A DNA stretch of 64,000 nucleotides from Zonotrichia leucophrys gambelii. Taxonomy: Eukaryota; Chordata; Aves; Passeriformes; Passerellidae. The stretch is taken from positions 127,621,533-127,685,532 of the forward strand of contig NC_088171.1 of NCBI RefSeq assembly GCF_028769735.1, written 5' to 3'. The notes under the pieces were generated by a model, which saw only the letters and a program-made list of their open reading frames with translations, ran no database searches and was not told the DNA's origin. Position numbers and translations under genes: made by a program. Numbering within the stretch: position 1 is the first letter of the stretch; every line of letters begins with the position of its first letter. Of this stretch, positions 44,859-57,346 are shown in pieces.

Positions 44859-47800
44859 GACAAGTATATATTTATCTACATAGTATCTAGGACAAAAGGA
44901 TCTGTGTCAGTAGAAACCAAGAGCTTCTACATGATACTGTAATCCACACAGAAAAAAAATAACAAACCTTGGCATTATTTAAGGAATTCCCTTTTCAAAT
45001 ATTCTGCATCTTTTTTGTCTCTGGCAAGTAGGCTTGCAAGTGGGGGTTGATTATTTCTGATATGTACTCCATATCACTTTCTGAAGCAGTTAAACAAAGC
45101 TCAGACCCTGTACTCTCTGACTAACAGGAAAAGATAACTGGAGAGAAAGATTGATTTCAAATATAGTACTTGATGGTTGAGGTCTTTGTTTTAATTTGAT
45201 TTTGGAATTTATCTAAATTCAAACATTGCATACTTTCACTCTTGAAATTATTACAATCAAAAAATATAGGTAGGTGAGAAAATATTTATTTATATATTGC
45301 TTTATATCTCTTAGATACACTCAACAAAATAGAAAACCCTTTGAAATGCTGAGTTCAGTTGTTCCAAAATATTCTAGGTAACACAAGAAGGCATACCATT
45401 TATTCCCTTCTTATCTGCCACTAAAGTACACAGAGAACACCTTTTCTAATTTATTGTCATCTTCCTAGAAATATTTGCAAAAATTAAAATAATTTCAATT
45501 TGAGTGGTAGCTGACTCTTCAGGGCTATTGTAGGAGAAATGTGTTGTCTGCTTTTACCTTCTTGGATCCAAAGAGTTTTACAATCATGCATCATTCTTTG
45601 ACTTTTTTCACAACCCATTTAAGCAACTCCTGACAACTAAACACTAGCACTGTATGCAATAAAATTGCTGTTCCTCCTTGACATGCACAATGAAATAAAA
45701 TAAAACCCCCAATAGCAAATCAATGTCTGCACTTTTGAATGAGTATAATTGTGGTAGGAAGAAACAGGCAAATCAATATGAAGACTGCAAGGAGAAGCTT
45801 TAGGTTCGTCAGTCCTTTCCACTGGCTGCTTACATTTTGCACTTTCATAGAGTACTTAAAAGAACAAAATAATTCTCTTTGAAAGCTACAACACAGACCA
45901 CACAACTACCATATCAACAGCACATTTCAGTATCTAGAAAGCTTTAAGTATTCTCAGGGAGAAACAGAGGCATCACATCTCACCTGTCCTACACCACAAG
46001 AGCTTGGTATAAATAGTGTAGAATTTAAAAGCACTACACAATAAAGATACCAGTGTCTGACAAAACCATTATTTCACTGAGAGGTATGATACTTCCCTCC
46101 AAAAGGCAATAAAAAGTAAATTCTACACTGCACTGTACATAAAGAACAGTTAAAATGAAAAATTAGTTGTATGACAACTCATGTTGTTAACAATATAGGC
46201 AGATCAAGATAAGTGGGTGGATTTGGATCATCATCAGAAGACACAAGGCCATATTTGCCAGTCTATTATGTCATGTTTCTTGAATTCATGATCCTAGGAG
46301 TGCAATAACTTTTTATGACATGATGGAGAAGTTACATTTTATACATGCTCCAAATACCCAGGCAAGATAAATGAATTAAACTCAGCAACCATATTGTATT
46401 TTTTAAATGTTACTAGGCAATATAGCATATGGATAATTCTGAAGTCTGAAGCATATAAATCATCATAAAATAGCAGTGAAAAGCACACTGTGACTGCCAG
46501 ACAACTTATATCAAATTAATCCCTACCTTTGTAAAACAAAACAGTAGGAAATTATGAGAAATATAAGAAAATTATGGCAAAGAGATTGTTTCTTAAGTCA
46601 ACAGGGAGTACAGCACCAAAATCACACACAATATTTCTGGAACTGATGATAGACGTGAAATCCTATCCTCTTCCTAAAATGGGTCATCCCATTCAGAAGG
46701 GCTATAGCATTTTAGAAGCAATGGTAATTTACATTTCCTGTCAAACATTCCTACTCAATACACAGATAGATTTAAAAAAAATTGCAAAGAATAATTTTAG
46801 ATAAAAATATGGTAAAGTTGTTGTAAGATGCCTCAGTTTGAAAAAAATTAAACTTTTATTATTTGACCAATTATTAGTTTCTTTGATGCAATTACATCTA
46901 TCTTGAGCCACTGAAAATGTATACAATATTGCACATCCAAACCTATGCTTTAACAATATGCTAATTATACAGTTCAGATGATCTGGAAAGAAATCCATTT
47001 TGCACTGATGATATAAGGGAGTGACAGTACAATTTACATTAAGAAATGTTTTCTCATTTTTCTCAAAAATTGGTTTGCACTCAGCCGGAGAAATCTAAAT
47101 TCGACCAACAGGCATCCCTCCCTGCTTCTCCATGGTTACAAAATAACATGACAATCTGAATAACGGAAAAGATGCACAGAAGAATGGGCTACAAAAACTC
47201 CTCTGGACACAGGTACACAGGCATTGAATGTTTTATTTTGTAATCTGATTAAACAGACGATTATTGTATAGAACAATATTGCAACACTAGTAGCAGACAA
47301 TTCTCAGTGACATTACTTCAGACATTCTGAATTAAGTTTTCCGAATTGTCTAAATTATCCCCCAGGACAGTTGGCCAGTCCACATTCCTCACTTTATGGG
47401 AAGAATTCTAACTGGAGGGGCTAACATAAAGGTTCCCCTTTTGCCTAGAGCTTTGTTCACATACCTCTTCACTCCAAGTTTGACAGTACTGTACTGTGGT
47501 GCACTTTTGGCACACATTTTCCTGCCACTTTAATACCAACCTGTATAGGCAGAGCTTGTAAGAGAGTGATTGATTCGTTGTGATTTTCCTTTTAGTGTTC
47601 AAGGGATACAGACTGCATTGACTGGGAGATGGCACAGTGAGAATCCTGATTCCTGGCACACTGCTCTTCATCAGCCACAGACATCTAAGCACACAGAATT
47701 GGAGGGCTAAAAACAGTCTTGATTTATTCATTTGATTCAGAGCTATCTTGCCAGATATATTATGAAAAAATCCATACCCATAATTTATCCTCAGACTGAT

Positions 47801-49423
47801 ACATTTCATTACACTGTGGATTCATGGGGAAAAGCAAAAAAAAATGAGTTTCAAAAGTCTTTGGGACTGTTACAGCTACACCAATGCTGGAATCTAGTCC
47901 CATTTTATGTAATATTAAAACTAAACCAATGCATTACAAGGATAAACTAATGCAGTATAATGATGTGCCACAGACAAGACTAATTAGTATTTTCTTAGAG
48001 ACAGAGCCTAAAAGAGTCTGGCATTCAGAAGTGCAGATCCAGAAATATTCAAGATTATCAGCAATAGTGGACAGAACAGAAAAATATCAACAAGGATGAA
48101 TGATTCAAGCAAAAGATTACAGACTATCACACCAACCACTTTTTATTTAATAAAGAATCTTTATTTAAATAGTTTAGAGTCAAACTAAAACATATTTCCA
48201 TCAAACAAAATGCAGCATTTTACAACATTTCTTTAGACAACCTTTTCTTCTTTAGAACATCATTTTGAGGTTACCATTTCCTGCTTTTATTTGTATTATA
48301 CACATATTTCTCACAGGGAGGAACAGAACTTGAATGCCAAATTAAAACCAGCGTTATTGCAAGACTTAACAATAAGTGTGAAGACAGAAGCATGTAAGCC
48401 TGAGGATAAAATAAATCCATCACAATGTAATTCCACAAAATAAAGATGAGGTTAATCTGAAACCTATGAAAATTAATATCAAGATTTTAATTGACCTCAG
48501 CAGGTTTCTGCAGCTAGGCCCTGCATGATCAACATGAGGGTTCATGTAATTTTGTACTGTTTCTAAAGAATGTTCACCCTACCACCAGTTCAGCCCCCTC
48601 TCAGCAGTTTATGCATTTCCACTGAAAACTGAAGTGTCTGAAATGACTCTCTGCAGTTACTTCCTTCTTTGCACAAACATTTTCAAAGGCATTTTTGAAT
48701 ATGCAAAAGCAAGTTTTTACAGTTACTGTTCTTCATTTAAAAAAACAGAAAGCCATGACGAATTTGCAACTCTGCAGTGATTTTCTCTGGAATATGATAG
48801 GATGATATATTGTGGAATCTGGGAAAAAAACCATAGAGGAAATGAACAGCAATTTCAAACACAAAAAAATTCACTACATTAGGACATTTCAAAGTTACAA
48901 AAACAAAATTTTTGAAAGTATATTTTGATTTTCAGATCACTGAAATTACTTTACAACTATAAAATGTTTGTCCAAATTAGGATACTATTGTAGCTTTTTT
49001 AATAAAATTTTCTGGAGGAAAGTGTGTGTGATTTCTGTGTAGAAAAAGTGGTTGGTTCGTTTTCATTTTCTCCAGGAGTTTAGTATGCCAACAGCTAAAA
49101 GCTACTGACAGCTTAACAGCTCTTTCATTCTCTTTCATTCTCCATCCCACAAAACCTGAAAGCCATCCTCTAGAAAACAGCAAATTTGATCAGTATTTCA
49201 ACCTAAACACTTCACTGTCTCAGGCTTCATAGGTGGAAAATCAGTATGATAAATTAGACTCAGTATATCATGTCTCTGTTCACTTTCCTGGCACTATCTG
49301 CTTGAAGCCAAGAGAAGTCATAATCTTCCAGTTGCTGTATCATGCTCCTTTTATTGATACAAAAGCAAATATAAGATGAGGGTAACTACCTACAGTTGTC
49401 CTTGCCCCTTTGTTCCCCTCTTT
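44859..49423. other. Intronic sequence, no gene recognised
   Basis: The 133-codon minus frame at 47408-47809 is Cys-containing but matches no module order I know. A CpG-containing patch at 47084-47160 (CAGCCGGAGAAATC, AATTCGACCAAC, CCATGGTTAC) could be regulatory. Otherwise AT-rich intron. Confidence 0.45.
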
Positions 49424-49502
49424 CTTTTTTTTTTTTTTTTTTGGTTGTTGTTGGTTTTGTTTTGGGGTTTTTGTTGGTTTGGTTTGGTTTGGTTTGGTTT
49501 TT
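49424..49502. repeat. Poly(T) followed by (GGTTT)n
   Basis: A long T run (about 18) followed by TTG/TTTTG units and four to five GGTTT units. Read in reverse it is an A-rich AAACC tract, as found at several other places in the window. Confidence 0.85.
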
Positions 49503-49832
49503 ACAGAAGAGAAAATGTTTGCAGGAGTAGAAGAGGTAATTTTTAAAAATCTTCATTTATAATGAAGTGTAATGTTAAAGGTGATGGGAATTTTAGAGAC
49601 AGCACAAACATTTGAAGTGCCCCTGCCACAGCAATTGCCTTGTGATTCAGGCATTTGACATCACATACCTGAAAGCCTCCAGCACCTGCTTTTGAAGGCT
49701 TGGCTCTTCTCTTGAATCAGGTCTATGAAACAGAACAGGGAAAAAGATGAATTCCCATCTGTAAGAAGGCCACATTACCAGCATTCAATCCCACAACACT
49801 GACACTGTATAAAGGTATAGACAAATGATTAC

Positions 49833-49997
49833 CTGATTCATGTTGTCCAGCTCCAGAAATGTAGGCTGCAGTTGCTGTGAACTTTCTAACTAATACCTCT
49901 CCTGGTATTTCTGCTGCACTACTGGCAGCCCCCAACAGAAGATGTGTTCCATCAAGGGAAATTCCCATTTGGCCTTTTATCTCATGACTGTTGGACT
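49833..49997 (-). CDS. Possible unassigned coding exon, symmetric phase 1-1
   Basis: On the minus strand an acceptor ACTTGTGCAG precedes 165 open bases ending at a donor GTAATC. The exon would begin with two bases finishing a codon (xAG), carry 54 codons (SNSHEIKGQMG..., ISLDGTHLLLGAASSAAEIP, GEVLVRKFTATAAYISG, AGQHES) and end with one base, so it is phase 1-1 and a multiple of three, as is common for extracellular modules. The translation is low in Cys and has a protein-like alternation of beta-type residues, but I cannot place it in any family. It is not part of ZFPM2 as I know it. No partner exons were found; the polypyrimidine tract is weak. Chance is a real possibility, as open stretches of this length are not rare in 64 kb. 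Confidence 0.22.
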
Positions 49998-52900
49998 CTG
50001 CACAAGTAATAACACAAAATATCTCTCACCTGCAAACAATTTACAATAACATAATCAATAATGCACTTCCTGTAATATTACTTCCTGTGATCCACTCTAC
50101 CATGGAAGAAAGTGGCATTCAATGTGTGGAAATATTTTAAAAGAAGAAATGACAACAAATTCCAGTCATCATGGTTTCTGTATGATTGCTTTCTCTCCTT
50201 TCACATATGTTTACACTCACAGCAGTTACACGAAGACCATTCAGGAGTTCATTTATTCACCTACCAAAAGGCTAATAACAGAACATTTTCTAGGGTTCTG
50301 CCCAAGGGCTCTGGGGTTTAAACTGCTGTGTTGGCCTTTGCTCACCAATGGAGAAATGTTGCTACCAATTATTTTATCTCACCCACCCTGCATGCCTCTT
50401 GTACATAATGATATTTTTGAGGCTTTAAATCTCTTTGCTAAAGGCACTAAATGCAGATGTGTGCTGGGCTTGAGGCTTGTAACTTGTAGAAGGGAATACA
50501 GCGGCTGACTAAATGAACACTGGTCAAAGGACTGAGTCAAATTCCTCTGAATTTACAATCTAAAGCACACTAATGGACAGAAGTTAAATGTATGGAACTT
50601 GCTAAGTCACAACAGCACATTCACATACCCAAACAAACCATAATTTTTCCATACTAAATGATTTTTGTTCTCCTGTGCTGCACATATTAATTAGAGAAAA
50701 TAATTAAGTTGTAAATTAGCTTATCTACTTGAAAGACAATTGGGAGAAGATGGGCCAGAAGTGTGGAGAGGAGAAGGATTATATGGGCTATTTACCCCTA
50801 CCTCAGGTTCATATTTTGTATTACACATGAATAAAAGAGTAGGAGGAAAAAAAAAGGAGCAACTATTTGGGGGTCTCAGTATTCTTTTCCCTCCTCATGT
50901 CTGGGAGCATGTGGGTGGACAAGAGTGTGTGAACACAGGCAATGCAGGAGTAAAAGCTCTGTGTGTCTCCATTACCTTTAGTGATTCCTTATCTTTTTAC
51001 TTTGTCTAATGTTTTGTGTTCTATCAACCTAATACACCTCTGGTTGTCAAACCTCCATGGCATTACAAGGACAAAACTTCCCTTTGCACAATAAACCAAA
51101 AGGTTCATTCTCACTAAAGAAAGCATCAATCCTTTTTTACAAGGGTCCTTTGGTTTTCCTCTTCCTTCTCATTCATCTTAAGCCTCACTTCCTCAGATCT
51201 TTCTCTTGGTTTCCGCAGTAAAAGAAAACCCTAAAATTAGGTGTTATTGTAATTACCAAAACAGTACCAAGGACCTTGCATTCAGCATATCAACTTACTG
51301 CATACTGTATGGAAATCCAATATAAAATCTTTTTTTGATCTTATTTTTGTTCCTTTCATCCAATGTATTATAATTTCATGCTGTAATATGTAGGTAAAAT
51401 GGAATTCAGCAATCATGACCACTTGACTGCAAACAGATCAAAAAATTCTAATAAAATTTTATCCAGCTCAAGTAGCAATAAACATCATGACTGGCTCATC
51501 TCAAAATCAAATAACAAATGCATGTTTAACTTCTCAACATATGCTTTCGAAGTTCTCTAGGTGGCTTATTTTATGTTTTTCCTAAGTTCACTTTCCCTTT
51601 TACAGTCATTCTTTCTATTTATCTTTGCATGACTTCTGTCTCAAAGACATTTGTAATTCCTTCCAACTTTTTCATTCATATGCACTTTATCCCAGTCTTC
51701 CAGATGTCCCTCAATTCTGGAAACACCCAACTTGCTTATCAGTGACACTTACAATAAACTGTAATTTAGAGAATGTTATGTATATACAGCAGCTAACCAC
51801 ACTTTGACTGTCTGGCATCACTCATGTCCAAGCAATTAAACTGGATGCATCTGTAGAATAAAACTTTGTGTACCAGTTCATCAACATTTGACTAAAATCT
51901 AAAGATTCTAGAGAATATTCTACATAATATGTATTTCTTATTTTTTTATATTTTTAGTATTCAGTCATTAATTTTATAGTGCTCCCAGAAAAAAATATAT
52001 TTTTTTCCCTTGCAAGATTTTTCATCTCCCTTCCTTTCATCTTTTCATCACAAAAGTGTACTTTGTACAGTCTGTGGCCATTGTACACTCTTTGCAGACT
52101 ACTGAAAACAAATAATTTAAGCGTTAAACCAAATAATTTTTGTAAAACAGGCCAAAGAAGCTATTCAGAACCTTCACGTGAAAAGCAAGAACTGTTTTTT
52201 TAAAGACCTCATATTTTTCATATTCTTGGGACAAACAGCAAAAGAAATTCTACTTTTAAGTTGCCATTTTGTGTTGGACTCCCAAACAACTGAAGAGTCT
52301 CTGTAGTCTTCAAAAGATTAGCATAAGGATTCCTACAGCTCACAATTCCAAATAGATATTGTTCCCAGCTATTCTGGTAAGAATATGTGGTAGACTGACC
52401 CAGATCCAGGTCAGACTGTCACACAGATTACTCTTTTTTTTTGTATCTTAACCACATGAAATAAATAACATCACCAAATGCAATCAAGCAAAATACTGAT
52501 CAAATACATTTACTCTGTGTAGGCCTATCTGTTAGGTGAAAAGGTGCAAAAGGTGCAAAAGAACCTCTCACCTCTTGGGGACATCTGCTTTCCTCTTCTC
52601 ATTCAGCTATGCACTAGTATGCTAAGCCAATATTATTCTGATACCTTCTCTGTTGTATTACAAATTTTGGGTTTTCTGCCAAAGCCTCAAACCATGTTTA
52701 AGGCCACTGAGCTGTCACAAGTGCGAGAGTTACTTAAGTTTAGCCCCTGTTTCTGTAATATTCTGGTAGAAGGAATCAAATATCCCCAAAATATGTACCA
52801 CAGTGACAGTATGGGGCTGCTACCCCTACCTCGGTCTCTGAATTTTGATGCTACAGCTTTCCCATTTGCTGTTTTTTACATCATGCCTTCAGAAAGCACA

Positions 52901-53919
52901 ATGAATGCTTTTGCATTTCAGACTCACATTTTGACTCTTCCAGAATGTGATTATTTTGGAATCCTGCTTCATTTCCCAGCACCTCACACCACCTAAGCTG
53001 AAGACAGCAACCAAATTTTGAAACTGTAGTATCTAAGTTACTTTGCCCAATTAGCGGTAAGTTTAAATTAATTTCAAGACTTTTAAAAATTCTTTTCAAG
53101 GCAAAAATAACCTGTATGTTTTTGTGTTGCATTGTAGCACAGTCAGTAAACCAGTACAGTTAAGGCCAGCCTCTTGCCTTTGTTACATTTTTTTGACTTA
53201 GCATGATGCCATGTGTACAAAATTCCAAGCTGATCTCAGCATACATTTGTAGGTTAATATATAAACCATAAACTTATTGATTAATATGAGAACACACTGC
53301 CCCACTGACCCTTGTCCTTTGAAACAAAGGCTGCTTGTACAAAGAGATGGGGGATTTCTTGGGTATGCTGAATGTTTTCACTGACCATTCCAATGCAAAT
53401 AAAAATTCAATTACTATGTAATCTCCCTATTTCAACATCAAATTTTGGACCAAGAGCTTTTCTTGAGTTGCAATGTTAATAAAAGAGCAGTTTTTATAAA
53501 AACATCCTTTGCAGTTTCTAAATAGCAACAGATGGTTGTGTCTTCTCTTGAAAAATATGAAAATAATGTCATGCATCTCAGAAACAGTCCATCCATGAGC
53601 TTTTGCTTCAAAAGACTATGATTAAAGACAATATATCTTCCAACAGATTACCATGTGAGTATGAAAGAGAAATATGTAACATCAAATGAACTTCCACTTA
53701 TCCCCAATTTCACACTCAGTCATCACCTATATCATAAAAGATTCATATCCCTGTATTACTCCAAATTTAATTTTTTCCAAATGATGATCCAGTCAGTAGT
53801 AAACTCTTCTCTGAAATATAAGAGAAGTCATAATTGGTTGAAATAGAAGATTTGCATGCCAGGCACAGAACGCATACATGGGATTTTATACCCATCCTCA
53901 TTTGGTATTGGGGTAGTTG
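49998..53919. other. Intronic sequence, no supported gene
   Basis: The longest open frame (150 codons, plus, 52544-52996) has no recognisable domain. AAAAGGTGC is tandemly repeated near 52540-52560. Otherwise AT-rich intron DNA. Confidence 0.5.
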
Positions 53920-54090
53920 CACATTATTAACGCAAGGGTTTTTTATTCATTATTAAGTCTGTTATCGAAGGAGGAAGCCCCAGGTCCTTCACGGAATGTC
54001 AGCTACCCTCTAAACGTCTCTGGAGATTAATTGGAAGAACATTGTAACTCTGAGCAGGATCCATTGTAAGGAGTTAATCATTATATTGGC
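53920..54090. promoter_or_regulatory. Candidate homeodomain-rich element with HNF1-like site
   Basis: Within 170 bp: CACATTATTAACGC, TTTATTCATTATTAAG, GTTATCGAAGG, GGAGATTAATTGG and GTTAATCATTATA (54073-54085), which agrees with the HNF1 palindrome GTTAATNATTAAC at 11 of 13 positions. CpGs (AACGC, ATCGA, CACGG, AACGT) are retained. No coding frame. Regulatory role is inferred. Confidence 0.4.
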
Positions 54091-57000
54091 ATTATGGCTG
54101 TTCTTCAATATTTGCTGAGTTTGAAGAAAACATCTTTCTGCCTGCAGTCTTTACTCAAGGCTACCTTCCACATACACAATAAACTTTATTTTCTCTTAGA
54201 TGTATTTCTGTTTTGAGATTTACCTCTGCATTTTAGCAACAGTATTTACTTTTGTTAACACTTCAGTCACTTATAGCAATATGCTGCAGTTCTGTAATAT
54301 TCTTTGATATATCCACGTTAAAAACTGATGTGGGCAAAGTATTGAGTTAAAGCTGCACAACTGAACCTAAATTATGGGAATCTGGTTCACAAAGCTGCAA
54401 ATTTCACTACTGATTTTTTTACTATCAGTATACTAACACCTGTCAAAATATAAAAGGACATATGCTTTGGATATACTTTTTACACACTTTATTTTATGAT
54501 GTCTGCCATTAGACACATAGAAACAGAACAGTCCCCTGTGGTAGTAGTTTTCCATAGTTTTATAAGTGATTGCACGCCAACTTCTGCAGATGAAATACAG
54601 CCTACTACACATAGTGCCATACTGCTCCTCTGTATTAGACAAAGGTATAACTTATACAAAACCCACTGATATCACTTCCCATTTACTTCAACTGGCTTTG
54701 AGCAGGTATTTAGGAATACTCCTGTCTCTAACAGCAATCTGTACTAACTGGAAGTAGGTTGTCACTCAAGAGAAGTGCCACCATTTTGCAGTGCTTTTGG
54801 TCGTCAGCATTTAGTCACCTTCATTTTCAAATGTGTTTAAAATACATCTATCAAGAACAAAAGTGATCAGTGTAAAAAGACATGACAACAGAAAATGTCA
54901 TGCTGTCTTTGGCCAAGACAGAAGATGAGCCTGCACGGTATTGCATAGCAGTCAGTAGCTAATGTATAAGCTCCTTAAAAGCAAATTTTCTTCACTGTAA
55001 AAAGTGATTTCAGCAACCTTGGTGCTTCTCCTGAAGTATAAGCAAGAAGAAAAAAAATAATAAAAAAGACACCTTTTGATGAGAGGTTATGTAGTCTCTA
55101 CAATTGAGTAAATTTAGCTGCTGTTGCAGCAGAGGAATGTGATAGGAAATTTTACAGTTGAAGGAGAAATGTCACAGTATTTTGATAAGAGAGCGATGAA
55201 CTTTTTTTCCCTTGTGCCATTATCAAGGCGAAGTGAACAAAATACATCATTTATAACCCACTGCTCTACTATTATCTCCTGGTGAGACACTTGTTTTAAA
55301 ACACACAAGGACCTTTTTTCTCCAAGACTAAAGCTCTCTGTGAGGCTCAGTCTTCCTTTATAACCATGAAAGAAAGTTGACACTTGTGTGGGCCAAAGTT
55401 TCCAGGCAACCACACAAGGGCACTTATACGCCCTCCAGGTCACCCCTCGTTCTGAAGTACAGAGGAAGCATATGAACAGTGTATGTCCCTTTGATCACAG
55501 ATACCATCTAGAACTGATGTGGAGAGAAAATCCTGCACTTTGGAAGAAAAGCGCTACAGTCTCCTCAAAGCTTTTTCTTACCTAATATACACGGAAAGGA
55601 AAGGTTAGCGTGGCAGTGCAGAACTGCTAAAATATTTTTCCCTTACCCACTACTAAGTGCCACTGATTTTCTCCTGATGCTTAGTACTCTTGCCCATGTA
55701 TTCTTGCTCTTGGTTTTAGTTTGGCTTTAGTTGGGTTTTTGTTTGTTTGTTTGTTCTGCTTTGTGGATTTATGTTTGGTTTGTTTGTTTTTTTGTTAGTT
55801 TTTAATATTAACCTTCTACTAACCTCAGCTGATTTACTGCTCATTCAGCAAACCTATGCTCAAGCAGGCAATTGTGTATGAGCATCAGGGCAGTGTACTA
55901 GAGAGCTCTCAGTAGAGAGGATTTCCAGTAGTATTTACAGACATAGACAAAATTCCACAACACTTCCATACTGATATATCTAATAGAATATAAAAAATGT
56001 ATCCTTCTATTTAATGTTGAATGAGAGAAAATATTTGTTGTCAAAATCTGGTGGTAATTGGTATAATTAATGTGTTTCCAATATAACTAAATGTCTATTT
56101 TAGTAGAATTGAATGTACATAAACTAAGTTGCCACATCAAAAGATAACAGAGAAAATATCAGGGTACAGTATTCCCAAGAACCTCCTCATTACTATTTTT
56201 TCTTTTTTTGTCCTGTAGTACAAAAGTTAGACTCAGATATAAGCAGACAACTTCACTTATTTCATGAAAACAAACAAAAACGTTTGTTTCCAGAAATGAC
56301 AGATGAATTTTACCGGAGCCCCCAGTTTACTCTGCTACTCCTACATACTATGTGTTTAACAGCTGAAATGGTTTGTTTTGACTGTTAATGTTAGTGCATT
56401 TGCTGAGTCAAAGAGGAAAAAGACACATAATGTGAACAAGAAAAACTCTAAATGGAAAATAAAATGAAAATTTAATAATTTACATTGAAATGTAGCATAT
56501 TTAATTCTAACCAAAAATAATTAAAACCTTGAAACAAGCCTAAGTATAATAAAACTGATAGCTTAAAGATAGTATTTAGATGCACAAGCACAGGATATAA
56601 GTTTCTGTAAATACTTGTCAAAATACTGGAGGAGACTGCAGAAATTGAATTAATTGTCACCTAAAGTTTCAGTTGTAATGTAAAAAGTGAGAAGAAAAAC
56701 CATATATTTTGAACTATTTATTGAAGTTCTCATCTGGAAAGATTTTGTCACTAAAAAAAAAAAAAAATTAAAATTAAGCAGAATGCTTACTTCTATTTTC
56801 TTATTTCTTATTACTTTCTACTTAAATTAACAAGGGCAGCCATGTTTCTTCAAGTTTTTGCTGATCTTCCCATTGTTTTGGAAGCTTCCAAAAATCACTG
56901 AGATGAAATCTCAACCAGATCACTGCCTGGTAATGAATATAAATTCTCTGATCATAACTAAATCATTAAATTTAAGAAAAAAACCCAGTAGGGTGGATAT

Positions 57001-57329
57001 AGTAAATGATTAAATAATAAACAGTTTTGTTCCCCATGGCACAAAAATTTTTTTAATTACTGTTAAAAGCAAGATATTTGAAAAGTTTTGCTGAATTACA
57101 CGGCATTTCTTCTTATGTTGTAGAATCACTGCCAAACTCATTCAATCAGACAGATGCTTGCAGCAAGAAAGACTACTAAGAATTTAAGCCATTCAGGACT
57201 CTGAATGAATTTAGCAATATATTCTTTCAAAGCTTTACTGGAAGACCTATGATTTAATTGTCACACTCCAAAGCTGGTGGGCAGGTCACTCTATTACACA
57301 GCTCTTGTATTTAACTTTGGCGGAGAAGG
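54091..57329. other. Intronic sequence with a TTTG-rich tract
   Basis: 55710-55803 is a TTTG/GTTTT-rich low-complexity tract. 55114-55443 holds a 109-codon minus frame without domain features. Nothing else recognised. Confidence 0.5.
55710..55803. repeat. (TTTG)n-rich low-complexity tract
   Basis: TTTG and GTTTT units with a central interruption (TCTGCTTTGTGGATTTATG). Confidence 0.8.
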
Positions 57330-57346
57330 GTTGGTCTACGACCAAC
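57320..57346. repeat. 7-bp perfect inverted repeat, 3-nt loop
   Basis: GTTGGTC (57330-57336) and GACCAAC (57340-57346) around TAC, preceded by CTTTGGCGGAG. Could be a dyad binding site; short enough to arise by chance, but GC- and CpG-richer than the surrounding DNA. Confidence 0.6.

Noticed and set aside
44654..44863. Minus frame with Tyr-Leu-Ser-Ile repeats
   Set aside because: Translation of the GATA microsatellite.
47408..47809. Cys-containing minus frame, with a short stretch resembling an EGF module start (DEEQCARNQDSHCA in another frame)
   Set aside because: The EGF-like stretch hits a stop within about 30 codons and the Cys spacing does not continue. No partner exons.
52544..52996. 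150-codon plus-strand frame
   Set aside because: No domain, no splice context, ordinary intron composition; expected by chance in 64 kb.
52928..52997. Exon-like segment on the minus strand with acceptor TGTCTTCAG and donor GTGAGT, 23 codons
   Set aside because: If joined to the candidate exon at 49833-49997 in its open frame it would create a stop codon at the junction, and the peptide matches nothing. Probably chance splice-like signals.
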